Positions 1 through 11,133 of a stretch of 64,000 nt of DNA are shown in pieces. Source of the DNA: Calcarisporiella thermophila CBS 279.70 (taxonomy: Eukaryota; Calcarisporiellomycota). The position numbers and the translations under genes are program-made. The stretch spans positions 679,406 to 743,405 of the forward strand of contig NW_027192203.1 in NCBI RefSeq assembly GCF_041956535.1, given 5' to 3'. The notes beneath the pieces are model-generated. The model saw nothing but the letters and a program-made list of their open reading frames with translations. It had not been told where the DNA came from and ran no database searches. How positions within the stretch are numbered: position 1 is the first letter of the stretch; each line of letters opens with the position of its first letter.

Positions 1-1316
1 TTTTATCCTGAGTATGAAGATAGGGGCATCTATGCTCCGCTGCTGTTCCTATTCACAAATAAAACCCCCCATAATATTCAAGTTAAAACGCGTTTGCATC
101 AATGTAGAACAGCAAGTCCATTACCCTTCTTCTGCATTTCAAGACACCGATCGTTCATGAGTGCTACACTCGCTAGCTTCCGCACCTTTTCATTGATGCA
201 AAGCGCCTTGCGTGATCCTAGGGATACTGTTCGTACGCCGTCCTCGTTAACGTATCCCGTCTTATAAAGCTCGTGGATAAATTGGGTAAGCTGTGAATGG
301 GTACGAGAGGTATAGTAGATCTAGATACAAAGAGAGTATAAGAATCTGCAAATAATACGAGGCAATAGCTCCAACGCCCCCACCTTCAATACGTCAGGTT
401 CCTCATCCTGCTCCTCCTCTTTTATCCCTTCAAGACTATCGAGGCTCTTTCCCTCTTGGAATCTAATTTACAAGCAGGTTCGCAATCATCGATTTCAAAC
501 TATGGAGGGCGCCAGTTTTACCTCTTCAAAAGTTCGCGCACTTGGGGGGAGTATACATCGTCGTTCAACGCAGTGCCCTGATCAGCCTTGATCGATTTTT
601 CTTCGTCACTGTGATACTCTTCCACTACAAGCTCGTCATCATTCTCGACCTCGCAGTCCGATATGCCTTTCTAATCATGTCATAGAGTCCAGTCAATACG
701 GCGAGAATAATATATTACTAATATAACTACCTGCTTTTTCTGTCGGTGGGCAATCTTGCTCCTCCTTTCCCTCTCCTCACGTTCTCGCACGCGTTTCAAT
801 CTCTCCGCCATTTCCTTCTGTCGGTTGAGTATAAGTTCTTTGTACTCCTGCTTTCGTTTTTCAATGTCAAAGGCAAGCTCCCACTCGAGAACATCTACAC
901 AGTATCACAATACAATAGGTACTTCAGTGCACGCAAGCCACATGGGCAAGGAGAATATACTACCGCTCGATTGTTTAGCGTCGTGTTCAATATTGCTTAA
1001 ATACGCCTGCTCTTCGCGCATTTCGTTGTCTTTCAACCACCTTAGCGCACCGCATATTAGGCTCAAGGATTTCCCCTGAAGAAAAGCCGTTGGGAATGTG
1101 GTTTAGGAATGCAGCTCTGCTTGATTTTTCATTGAATTGACCTACCGTTCCTGTGGGACTCTCGAAAATCCCCACCTGTCTTCTCTCCATGGCCGCATAG
1201 AGCTGCCGCATGAATTCGAGCTGGATAGTATAGGGCGTAAAGGGGAACTGAAATGCTTCATGGTCTTCGGGTACTGAGAGCGTAAAGGTGGTGGGCTCGA
1301 ACTCGGGCAATGTCAT
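1..1316 (-). CDS. CHL1: CHL1/DDX11-type Fe-S DNA helicase, N-terminal part (runs off left edge)
   Basis: Superfamily 2 XPD-like 5'-3' DNA helicase, needed for sister-chromatid cohesion and replication-fork repair in the nucleus. Seven exons: 1146-1316, 964-1075, 731-894, 522-670, 384-462, 125-320 and 1-48, about 306 residues seen. Visible motifs are the Q-motif-like [13 protein letters not shown], Walker [21 protein letters not shown] (an intron splits GT|GKS), an acidic insert of the kind found in DDX11, motif Ia [13 protein letters not shown], and the first Fe-S-region cysteines near the edge (NDRC, then RCPYL). Introns are 59-76 bp. The helicase C-terminal half lies outside the window. It is divergent from the SmD2 gene, 188 bp away. 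The motif order and spacing fit CHL1/DDX11 better than RAD3/XPD or FANCJ. Confidence 0.9.
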
Positions 1317-1504
1317 CCTTTTTTCGACACGTCTAATTCAGAAATACAAAGCAGTAAAAAAAAAAATACGCGAAAATTATATTAAAGATGTGTGACCGTC
1401 GGAAATCTAAGCCACTTAAACAGAAGAGTATTTTTGTCGAGTATGGTTTTTATTGATCGTTCATAAAAAAAACATCAGGCCGATCTTGACCGATAGGATA
1501 TAAA
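1317..1504. promoter_or_regulatory. Shared divergent promoter, CHL1 / SmD2
   Basis: 188 bp between the two start codons; it must hold both 5' leaders and core promoters. It is AT-rich with an A-run at about 1355-1365. I see no clear TATA box. Confidence 0.5.
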
Positions 1505-2030
1505 ATGGTAGAAGAAGAACAGCGACAGGAAGAAAACGAATTCAACACTGGACCGCTTTCCGTTCTCCAGCAATCAGTCAAAAATCACACTCAGGTTTTG
1601 ATCAACTGCCGAAACAACCGGAAGTTGCTTGCAAGAGTGAAGGCGTTTGATCGGCACTGCAATATGGTACTGGAAAATGTCAAGGAGGTAAGCATTGAAA
1701 TTTTTTGGGAACGCTTGACAATTCTCTTTGTGGCATTGTCGGGATTTTCTGCTCCGATCAGAATTGGAAATCCATAATCTAACGGAATCTGCTCCATCCA
1801 TCATTCATATGCTTTAGATGTGGACGGAAATCCCACGCAACGCGCAAGGAAAGAAAGGAAAGCCAGTAAACAAGGACAGGTTCATCAGCAAGATGTTTTT
1901 GCGAGGCGATAGTGTAATTCTAGGTAAGTTGGCCCCCCTTATTTTGAATGGATATCTTGTAAGGAGAGCGTGACTGATGGTATGCATGGTGTTTATTTCT
2001 TTGCTTCTAGTGCTTCGGAACACTGTCTAA
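1505..2030 (+). CDS. SMD2: Small nuclear ribonucleoprotein Sm D2
   Basis: Core Sm-ring subunit of the U1, U2, U4 and U5 snRNPs; nuclear and cytoplasmic, binds the Sm site of snRNA with SmD1. Exons 1505-1687, 1818-1923 and 2011-2030 give 102 residues, normal for the family (about 110). Sm1 motif region: [20 protein letters not shown] and [14 protein letters not shown]; Sm2 region: [20 protein letters not shown]. The variable loop between them contains the typical lysine-rich GKKGKPVNK. The C terminus ends LRNTV, slightly shorter than animal and yeast versions. The start codon is the first ATG of the open frame and gives the expected acidic N-terminal tail. Introns are 130 and 87 bp. Confidence 0.95.
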
Positions 2031-2291
2031 GCTCCACTGGACCCTAACATCATCTCCCATGTTCTCTCTTCCACCCTTTTATTACTCCCTGCTTTTGCTG
2101 TCAGTGATTTTTCTCTTGTAATGAACAATAAATATTTGATAAGACCCCAATCCCTTCTCCCGCCTTGGTATTGTTTCAACTCAATAGCCAGTCACAAGAT
2201 TTCCTCTGTTTATCACAAAATTTGTGATATTTTTCATTCAGGCTTTGTAATCCTACCCATCGCTCATTCACAACCAATCCACACGCATTTT

Positions 2292-3497
2292 ATGGAGACT
2301 AGTCAGAGTCAAGGTCGGTCACTGCCCACACTTGTCACCGTCAAACCTCAACAGAAGCCGGCTACGGTTGTGAGGCATCAGTGGAGCTTCGTCGACTTAC
2401 TGGCTGGAGGGTAAGTCATGTGTTTTGGGGTTGTCCCTCTTTGATTTGAAGATCTCAGCCCATGATTGGATGCTCTGCGATATCTTAGGGCGGGCGGTAT
2501 GATGGGCGCAATATTTACATCGCCACTGGATGTGGTTAAAACACGATTACAAGTAAGTGTCCACATGTCATGTCTATCGATGTCGAGCATTGAATGATGT
2601 TGGTGCCCTCCTTTCTAGTCGAGCCACTATCAACAGGCAAGCTCTGCGTCTCGTTCCGTAGCCGTATGGAGCCATTTCAGAGAAACTGGCCGGATTTTAG
2701 GGTAAGAATGTTAAAATCGGGTGCGGTGGCCAAGCCCCAAGAGATATTAACACTTTTTGTCATGCCGGTTGCACAGAAATGTATATAGGAAGGAGGGAGC
2801 CCGGGCACTATTTAAAGGACTAGGCCCGAATCTCGTGGGGGTGATACCCGCACGCGCTATCAACTTCTGGGCCTATGGCAACGGCAAACGCTTCTACACG
2901 GAGCTGTTTGGGCGGGAGACCACGCTGGTGCACCTTATCTCGGCCGCCACCGCCGGCATCGTCACCTCCACCGTGACGAATCCGATCTGGGTCGTGAAGA
3001 CGCGCATGCAGCTGCAAACCTCCAACTCTAAAGACCACAAGAATCCGCAGTACCGCAACAGCTTTGACTGCACGGTCAAGATCCTGCGCCAAGAGGGGCT
3101 CCGTGGGCTCTACAAGGGCTTGAGTGCCTCCTACCTGGGGGTCACGGAATCCACCATACAATGGATGCTCTACGAGAACTTCAAGAAGGTGATTCGCGGG
3201 TACCGGGAACAAGAGGGAGGCGACTGGGTCGAGAAGATCGGCGCAGCCAGTGCCGCCAAACTCATCGCAACCACTATCACATACCCGCATGAGGTTCTTC
3301 GCACGCGGTTACGACAGCTGCCTGGCGAAAATGGGGTCGTAAAATACACGGGGCTAAAACAGTGCGCCATGCTAGTCGTACGAGAAGAGGGCATCCAAGC
3401 GCTCTACGGCGGAATGACCGCCCATCTCATGCGAGTCGTGCCCAATGCCGCCATCATGTTCTTCGTCTATGAGATGATCATGCAGCACGCTAAGTAA
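2292..3497 (+). CDS. RIM2: Mitochondrial pyrimidine nucleotide carrier (Rim2 / SLC25A33/36 type)
   Basis: Inner-membrane carrier that in yeast exchanges pyrimidine (deoxy)nucleotides for mitochondrial DNA and RNA synthesis. Exons 2292-2410, 2489-2552, 2619-2701 and 2777-3497 give 328 residues. Three mitochondrial-carrier repeats are visible, with signatures PLDVVKTRLQ, PIWVVKTRMQ and PHEVLRTRLR. The central IPARAINFWAYGNGKR and the TESTIQWMLYE segment are typical of the Rim2/SLC25A33/36 branch rather than FAD or folate carriers, as is the Trp in the second signature. The large last exon is GC-rich and intron-free, whereas the first repeat is broken by three introns of 66-78 bp. The start is the ATG giving METSQSQG; an upstream in-frame ATG lies at 2121 but precedes no conserved sequence. 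Substrate is inferred from the family. Confidence 0.88.
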
Positions 3498-4263
3498 TAT
3501 ACCTTCTTTTTTTAAAAAAAATAGCACTGTATTTCTCTTCCTCAACATCCCTATCTCCTATGTAAAGCCTGTTTTTCATCTTTTTTTTTATCTTTTTTTG
3601 ATACAATAAAAACGAAAAACCCCCCCTTTAGATTTTATTTTTATATATTTTCACTTGTCCCCCATTCTCCCCCCCCCCCCCCATTTATTTTCGATCTATG
3701 TATCTATCACCTTAACTTCTCTATTTCCTAGATACTTACTTTGCTTTTGAACAGCCTGTTTTTCAAATGATTCTCCGCCTCACCTAACTTAAAATTGCTT
3801 GGCGTAAACAGCAGAGAAATAAAGAGATGCAAAAGAAAAATGGGCATGGCCCTTTAATAAAAATCATTTTTCACCTCTTCTCATGAAATATTTATGCGTT
3901 CAAGAAGCAATCCCTCTCAAGGGTGTGTAGAAGAGCTGTAGCAGGATTTATTAACAAACAAACAAAAAGAACAAAAAGAAATCAACAAAGATAACCATGG
4001 CCGAGGAGGAGGGGGCATAAAATAAATATTTACAAATATATGTTAATCATATATATCAAGGAACACTAGAAAACAAAAAGAGAAGAAAAGAATCCGCCTC
4101 GCTTACATACAAAAAAAAATAACAGAAAGGAGAAGAGGGGACGGGGGGGGGGGGAGTGCAAAATATAAACGAGAGAAAAATCCTTTTGTAGCAAAAGAAG
4201 AATGCGCAATATAGGCCAGAAACAAAAAGGACGAGTCTACTCCGCTTCGTCTAAGCTGGCTCC
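3498..4263. other. Convergent intergenic region
   Basis: 766 bp between two converging genes. It is AT-rich, with T-runs just after the carrier stop, a run of 14 C (3669-3682) and a run of 12 G (4143-4154). Likely both 3' UTRs. No gene-like frame with plausible splice sites was seen. Confidence 0.5.
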
Positions 4264-5804
4264 TCACCTGGTGGCTTCCTCGGCTTGTCCCGCCTCTAGT
4301 ACCTCCTCCCCTCGCTCTTCTTCCGGCTGCTCCTCCCCGCGGGACTCGTCGGGCGCTTGCTCCTCCCCCTCCTGAGCCCTTCTCTTCCCCTCGATTTTCA
4401 CCCCCACCCATCCGCTCCAGCCTGCCTCCCACTCCTCGCCATCCTCCTCCTCACTCGCCAAGTCTATTGCACTGACGTCCACCTCGCCCTCATCCTCTTC
4501 CTCGCCCACCAAAAGCGCCTCTTCCTCGGGGGTTGCCTGGTCGGAAGGCCGCCAAGAAATCACCAGGACGCCACAGAGAACAATGGCCACTCCGACGAAC
4601 ACCAAGAGAATCTGGTACCATGCGAGCTGGTCCCATTGGTCATAGACGAGGCCATTGAGAAGGGTGGAGACGTTAAAGGCACAGAAGGAGAGCGGGACTA
4701 GTAGAACGGTATCACAAAGGCGGAGCCCCTTGTTCAAATAGTAGAGCTAAAGATGCCCGGGGGGGGGGGGATAAAAGAATGAGATCGCCAAGTCTAGACC
4801 GGGTTCGATGGGTTCAAGGGGAGAGCTTACCTGCATGACCGCCGTCACCACCAAAGCTACCACGATAAACCAGGTCAGGAAATGGGTAAACTGGTTGCGC
4901 CCATTCACGAGGGTCAGCCATATTAGTGTGACTCCACTCTTTGCAAATACCAGGCTCTGGCCCGAGATCACCCCACTGGTGATGCCAAAAATAAGCCCTA
5001 GGATGGTCCTTGCTTGACGGATGCCCACTTTTCGAAACAGGGCCTCGGCTCGCTTGGAGCCTTCCCCTCGCTGCACCTTGTGAAGGCTCCGCTCGGCAAA
5101 GGTGGTCACGAGGAGCACGACAAGAATAAATACGTCCTCAAGGGAATAGAGGGTGATAAAGACCGGGCGTTTGTAGAGCTCTATCAGATCCGAGAGGTCT
5201 CGATTGTGATCCGGAGTAGCGCCAAAGATCCCAATCAAGACGGCACCCGCCGCGATAAATATGGTCCCTGCATCCAGCCGAAAAGGGTTAGCAAGGAAGA
5301 AGAGAAAAGCGAGGAATAGTGGAAAACGAAATGGCGAAAGACGAGGCACTTACCCACGATGGCTTGGGGGGTTAAGTTGTACGCCAAGAGAAGCTTTGCG
5401 AAAATGGCGTTGAATATTAGGCCGATGGAGGAGAGCGGGCCAATAATGATAACGGGTAGAAGAGCGAGCCCAAAGACAGAGCCAAGAAAATTGGAGCCCA
5501 CATAGGCCAGGAAGCCAAGCAGCCAGAGAGGTCTCCTAGAAATTCAGGAAAGCATATTAGTCAGACTCCAGAGCTGTGTAGAGCCACAAAGGGACTACCG
5601 TAGCGCGTGTCGCCGCAATCCTTCTGGCCTCATATCATCCATTATATGGCTTTTTCGCTGGATTGTCATTCCCAGAGATTGGACCAAGGATGTTAGGATT
5701 ATCACCAAGATCCCAAGGGCGATGTTTGAGTGGGGACCATTGTCTTCGTTTTCGGACGCGGCCGCTATTCTATTTGGCCCCATGGATGATAATAGATCGA
5801 CCAT
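4264..5804 (-). CDS. NIPA-like magnesium transporter (DUF803 family)
   Basis: Multi-pass membrane protein of the NIPA family, related to drug/metabolite transporters; animal members carry Mg2+ at the plasma membrane or endosomes. Exons 5599-5804, 5354-5535, 4831-5267 and 4264-4746 give 435 residues. Hydrophobic helices run through most of the first 320 residues (for example ALGILVIILTSLVQSLGMTI and YQILLVFVGVAIVLCGVLVI). The family-typical GFLAYVGSNFLGSVFGLALL and ISGQSLVFAKSGVTL segments are present. The last about 110 residues form a strongly acidic Glu/Asp-rich cytosolic tail rather than a membrane domain. The last intron (4747-4830) contains a run of 12 G. Transport of Mg2+ is inferred from the family; the acidic tail could be regulatory. 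Confidence 0.85.
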
Positions 5805-8023
5805 TCTGAGATGAGTTTTGCCCTCCTTCCAATATGGGGGGATGGGGGAGAAGGGGAAAGGGAGGGGGGGGGGGTATTGGTGGGCGAATTAAATTTGCGT
5901 TAAGAGAGGATCGGCTATTGTTTTAAATATATGGATCAATGCGTATGTGGGTTAAAGAGAGGGGATCTATAGCAGATTGACCATGGCTAGAAAATAGGCG
6001 AAATCGTGGTGGCAAACCAAATGAAATCAAGGAAAAAAAAAAAAATATAAAGGTAAAAAAGCTAAGAAAGAGACCGCAAGACTATATCCAGCATAAAGTT
6101 CTATTCAGCCAGAATTCAGCGGGCAATTTTAGAGTGACATCCAATTTAGACAGCTCTTAATATAGAGTATGCTCCAATGCCGCCCTTCCGTATGCTTATC
6201 CCAGTGGGAGACATGCGAGCAGAACGCGAGCCCGATACTGCAAGAGCACTGCTGCGTGGTGGTCTTGCCTGCACTCTTGGGCGATGACTAATAAACCGGA
6301 TTTTCGAAAGCGGAGAGACCCCAAAATCATTACGTAGCTATCCCATCCAAAGGCCGAGAGTCATTGGCCACCGATCAAATACGTCATCCCATTGCCATCA
6401 TTTCAAATCGAGGTTGAGAAGCGCAGCCCGACGCAGCCTGGAACCCGTAAGCTGGGTTGCTCTGCTAGTGCCTCAATCTCGGCACAAGGTAGCCGTGGAT
6501 GGCCCAGTGCTGCACAGACGCGGCAAAGTGGTTGAAGTTCTGGACCGTGTTTTCGATGCTGCTCACAGCGCGTGAATCGAATAAATTAAGAGTGGGCGGC
6601 GGACAAAGAGGCTCTTCTATGATATCCCTCCCCGCCAGCAAGAAGCCTTTGTTTGCAGTAGCTGCCCACCCGAAGCTGACTTGACGAATATGTCGTTTGC
6701 CCAGCTTCGGCCAAACTAGCATATTATGGAGCCTAGTTTTTTTCGGCGCCAGCCAGAGGGCACAGGGACGCGCTAGGGCATATAGAGCAACGACGCAAAG
6801 AGAGAGAGAGCATAGCTTTATAATGAAAAAAAAAAGCCAATCTATCAAAACTTGCAGAATAGCCGCGAATGCCATTGGCTTTATTAGGGGTTACGAAAAG
6901 ATTCGACCAATATTGCTCGCGGATCGCTCTTTCCAAGGTTCCTTGGCTGGTTGCAGGGCAAATCCGGGAAGGGGGGGGAGGCGGTGGCCAACCCTTGGAT
7001 CGATTGGGGGGGGGGGGCCCCAGGCAGGCGCGGGAGAGGGGCTGGCCGTGGGCCGAATGCTGCTGACTCAGAGCAAAGGGCGGGCTGGCGGGCCCCTGTC
7101 ACCATGTCACCGCACGCGCGCCAAAAGGCACACCCACTTTGCACGTTTCGCAGCAAGCGGCGGCCCAGTCAGGGGATGCATTTGCAAACCATGCGCGAAA
7201 AGCCCAAATTAAAAGAGCTGCAATTAACTCTATTTCTTGTTCCTTGAGAGAGCGAGAGCCTCTTTGGCAAGCTTCCAATTAAAGCGCGGGTGGCAAATGG
7301 GGTTCAGGAAACCTGGTTACGGGCATTTCCGATTTCCTAAACGCGCCAGAATTGGCTCTCCGCCGCGCTGGCGAGCGGGCGAGGGGCGCAATGAGCCGGA
7401 TCGGACGAATGGCGAGCCGCGGCAGGCAGTCCTTATTGCCTCCGTGCAGCTGAGTCGCATCCATTCCAGCCGGAGAGGCCGCCCTCGGATTCCCTGATTT
7501 AATATAGCTAAACGTGTTCCAACGATTGCAGCGAGCTTTCTTGCTCACGGCCTGGAGCATATAGAAAAAGGCCGCCCTCCCGCCCTCTCCCTCTCTCTCT
7601 CCTCCGCAGCCGCCTGCTCGCCGCCCTCCCCAGCCCTGTTTTGCCCCTTTCCCAAGCAATCCTTCCAGCGCCCTTCCCGCCCCCCCTGCTCTCTCCCTCG
7701 TGCCCCCGCGTCTCGGCCATCGCGCGCCTTATCGTTCGCCCTCTCCCGCGTTCTCTTCCATTGCTGAGGATTATTGAGTCGCGGCCTGATTTTGCTTTCC
7801 CGCGCTTTATTTTTCCCCCGCTTGTCTTTCTCTGTTTCATATTTTTTTTTATTTTTTTCCTCGTGCCAACATCTCTCTGCCTTATTTATTGCCGCCTCAG
7901 CTCGCCCTCTCGACTCCCACGTCCTAAAGGTTGCGCCTGCGAGTCTTTCGGAGGGGAACGCGAAGGAAACATCCATCTACTAGTGGAAGTGGACCTCACA
8001 ACGCCAAAACCCAGCTGTTGTAG
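5805..8023. other. Long intergenic region and pyrimidine-rich leader of the bZIP gene
   Basis: 2.2 kb without a supportable gene. It holds G-runs (5864-5874, 7006-7017), an AG microsatellite (about 6799-6811), a GC-rich block at about 6950-7480 and a strongly CT-rich block at about 7560-7900 leading into the bZIP start. Many overlapping open frames exist on both strands, but they are compositional: they carry no recognisable motif and no splice-site pattern. The length and GC-rich character suggest a large regulatory region for the transcription factor downstream. Confidence 0.45.
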
Positions 8024-9703
8024 TTGATGATGATAAGCCTCTCGGAAAGACGGCAACGAAAGTGCAACGACCTGCTACTCGAGAACAACCCCCCCGTAGG
8101 CAACGTCACCAGCACCGGACATCCCACGCCTCCTTACGATCGCATGGAGCACGGCTCGATCCCCCCCAAAACCGAACCCTCCCCATGGTCAACGCAAGGG
8201 CGTCCGCAGTATCCTCCCTCCTCATTGCAGCCATCCCACGATGAAGCGCAGGGCAAATGGTCGCAGCCTACGCCGACAACCCCGCATCCCCCCGCAGACT
8301 GGAAAATGGAGTACCCCCCGCATCCGCCGCCCCCCGCGTCCAACTACCCCGTGAGGCATCAAGGAATGACGAGTGGGTTCCATCATGGACAAGGCTACGA
8401 AGATTATGAGCTGCAGGGTGATGAGTCGAGGGTGGCTCCCAGTAAGTGATCTAAGGATCTGCGAGAGGGACTGAGAGAAAAGAGAGGAGAGGAAAGGCCG
8501 CCTTTTTCTAACGCCATTCTTTGCATGTTGATAGTGCCGCATTCCTATCGGCCGACGCATGCTGAACACGGGATGGATATCCCAGGTAAGCAATCTATCG
8601 ATGCCCTCCCAGGCCAAGGGCCAAGCCGTGGCCGCTTGCGCTAACGCTTTACTGTTTGGCCTTGCTCAGGGTCCCATGTCGCCTCGACTTCGATGGGGTT
8701 CCCGGTGACCACCCTCCCCTCCCAGCCCATGTTCTCCCCTTCGGCCTCGGAGTTCCACGACCCCTCCGACGTTAGAAAGGCGCTCACCAACTCGCGTCGC
8801 GCGGCCCAGAACCGCGCAGCCCAGCGAGCTTTCCGCCAGCGCAAGGAGCGCTACGTGAAGGATCTCGAGGCGAAGGCCAGAGACTTCGAGGCTTTGAAGG
8901 TCGCGTTCGACACCGTGCGCAAAGAAAACGAAATGCTCCACGACATGGTGGCAGGCTTGCAGCAGGAGGTATTGCGGCTGAGGGAGTCAAACAAGCTTGG
9001 CAGTGGTCAGCTCCCCGACCCTGCGTCCTTACCCCCGACCGAACTCCCTCCAGCGCCCCATCCCATGGTCGCCGCCACCCAAGCCCTACCGCCGCTCGCC
9101 CCACCAACCCACCTGTCCACGCCATTGTTGCCCAAGGTGCATCCGCCCTCGCATCCGCCCTCCATCGACTCCGCCTCGGCCCCCGCGGTCGCCCGCGATA
9201 AACAGGAGCACACTCCTGTGGCGTCGCGGGAACGCTCCGACCTCCATCCCCCCACCCTTTTGGCCTCCAGCTCCTCCTCCCAGTCCTCCCCCTCGACGAC
9301 CGCAAGCTCCACCCCGGTCATAGCTGGCTTCGATCAGCGCATGCTGGATATCTTGAGACACCAGTCCAGCCGAAATCCCTTCTCCTCCTTCTTCGAGGTC
9401 CCCCAGACCCGAGGCTGGGCCGAAAAGGGCAGAAAAGAGGAGGTCTTGTTCGAGGAGCGGGCCAGGGAGGCGCTGGGGAGACACGAGGGGGCCGCTGAAG
9501 GCTCCAGCCTGACCATGGAAAGCAGGGTGGTTGGGAAGGGCCTGAGGGAGGACCCCTCGCTTATGTTCGCCGAGGATTCCTTTTTCTTGTACGATGAAGA
9601 GGCACGTCACGTCATGGACGACTTTTGTGATATGCTTCGCGCACGGCCCCCACCCGATCTACCCAGCAACTTGGATACCGGATTGTGGCAAGCGTCCCAA
9701 TGA
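8024..9703 (+). CDS. AP-1-like fungal bZIP transcription factor (Pap1/Yap1-type basic region)
   Basis: Nuclear DNA-binding regulator. Exons 8024-8441, 8535-8585 and 8670-9703 give 500 residues. The N-terminal half is Pro/His-rich and low complexity. The basic region at about 190-215 reads NSRRAAQNRAAQRAFRQRKE, carrying the NxxAQxxFR signature of fungal AP-1 (Yap/Pap) proteins. A heptad leucine zipper follows (about 216-252). The C-terminal half is Pro/Ser-rich, ending in DDFCDMLRARPPPDLP. Only two cysteines are present, so the paired cysteine-rich domains used for redox sensing in Yap1/Pap1 are missing. The start is uncertain: three in-frame ATGs lie at 8024-8030 and another at 8144. Targets are unknown; stress response is a family-level guess. 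Confidence 0.85.
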
Positions 9704-10046
9704 ATTTTTTCTTTTACTTATCCCCTTTAATCTGATATATTTTTTCTTTCTTTCTAATGATGGTCCTTTTTTATATTAATCATTTTTCTCTTTCAACCTA
9801 ATACCAAAATTCTTTTTTTTTTCGTGTTAATGTTTCGTATCATTTTCATTTTCATCTCTTTTTTTTTTCTTATTTTCTTTTCTTTTACATTCCCCCTAAT
9901 GTGGTTTTGTGTCTTTGAGCAAAAATTTTTGTACATATCTCTCCCCCATCTAATACTTAATGGAAAGCATTTTCTCTTGCCCTAAATGTGGCTTGGCAAT
10001 CAAAATAGGAGCTCGTTTCGAGCTCGGTTTCATTCTCCCATGCACC
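9704..10046. other. Intergenic: bZIP 3' UTR and PPTase promoter
   Basis: 343 bp. T-rich with repeated TTTTCTTT stretches after the bZIP stop, then a short leader before the next gene. An in-frame ATG at 9960 precedes the chosen PPTase start without a stop, but its peptide resembles no PPTase N terminus. Confidence 0.45.
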
Positions 10047-11133
10047 ATGTCCGTTATTCGGTGGTTATTTAACACGTCGAAATGGCTGCCATCGGACGAG
10101 GTTTGCCCGCCCCTTTTCATCTCGCCTCGCTCGTCTGATTTGTCTTGATATCTTTTTGTCTTTTGGCTAAAGGAATTCGAGAGCCTCTTAAGGCTGTTAC
10201 CCCAGGACGACCAAGAGAGAATTCGTCGCTTCTACTTCAGGGAAGATGCTAAACGCTGCCTCATCGGGAAGCTGCTCACTCGCCACTACCTGGTCACCGA
10301 GTTAGGGCTGCGCGAATACGTCATCTCGACGACAGAAGAGGGAAAGCCGTACCTTGTAAATCGGCCAATGGTCTACTTCTTTTGGGTTCCAAGAGAGATG
10401 GCTAACAAGATACCTTCGACTATCTTGATGGAGTAGAAGTCGCCGAGTTTGAACATCAACTTCAATGTCTCCCATGATAAGTCCTGGGTGGCCTTTGTTG
10501 CAGCATCTTATCCCATAGGCGTCGACCTCATGCAAGTCGCTCTCTTGCCCAATCTGTCCCACGCTGAATTCTTGGAGAGTCTCGCTGATATTGTAAACTT
10601 CCCCCCATGACTCCTTTCATTGACCAAGCCCTCACCTCTGTCAACCCCCATCATCAGTTTTCCGCTGAGGAATGGAAAAGAATTAGGAAAGGAAGCGAGG
10701 CGGAGCAGCTCCACAAGCTGTATGTATATTTCTGTCTGAAGGAGTGTTACGGTAAAGCACTGGGGCTCGGCCTCGGAGAGATTGCAGAGTTTGGAGCCAT
10801 TCATCACCCAGAGGGCGATACTGAGGTGAGAGCCGTGGATCCAATACTGCGAAAATGGTGTAGAGCTGACGAGCCATGTCTTTTCTATCGTAGAATGTGA
10901 CCCTTCTCTATGATCACCCCCGCCCCGGGTGGTGTTTTGAATTGCGGTATTTGGAAAACGATTATTTCGTGGCCATTGCAAGGCGCCCGCCCTCCGATAA
11001 GCGAGCGGCAGAGAAGGGGAAGAATCAGGGCACCAAGCAGGAGGTGAAGCAAGAGTTTATAAAGGACACTGAGCCATTTCGCGAGATATCCATAGAGGAA
11101 ATGAAAAGAAGCTTGCTTAACCACTCTTCGTGA
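10047..11133 (+). CDS. 4'-phosphopantetheinyl transferase (Lys5/AASDHPPT/Sfp type)
   Basis: Transfers phosphopantetheine from CoA to a serine of carrier domains; in fungi it activates alpha-aminoadipate reductase for lysine synthesis and often polyketide and peptide synthetases. Exons 10047-10100, 10173-10355, 10437-10592, 10658-10825 and 10894-11133 give 266 residues. Motifs in order: N-terminal MSVIRWLFNTSKW, FNVSHDKSWVAF, Mg-binding GVDLM, and the KE-x-x-x-K motif in CLKECYGKALGLGLG. The C-terminal GWCFELRYLENDYFVAIA strand follows. A basic Lys/Glu-rich tail of about 45 residues extends beyond the usual end. The third acceptor (10657) was chosen because it alone joins LADI to FSAEEWKRI in frame. 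No synthetase gene is nearby, so a general housekeeping role is likely. Confidence 0.9.

Noticed and set aside
6465-6875. Minus-strand open frame of 136 codons with a hydrophobic N terminus
   Set aside because: The hydrophobic part comes from an A/T-run and AG microsatellite read in reverse; no family motif and no splice context.
7508-7976. Overlapping open frames on both strands in the CT-rich block before the bZIP gene
   Set aside because: Composition-driven (Arg/Glu or Pro/Ser/Leu strings) with no conserved feature.
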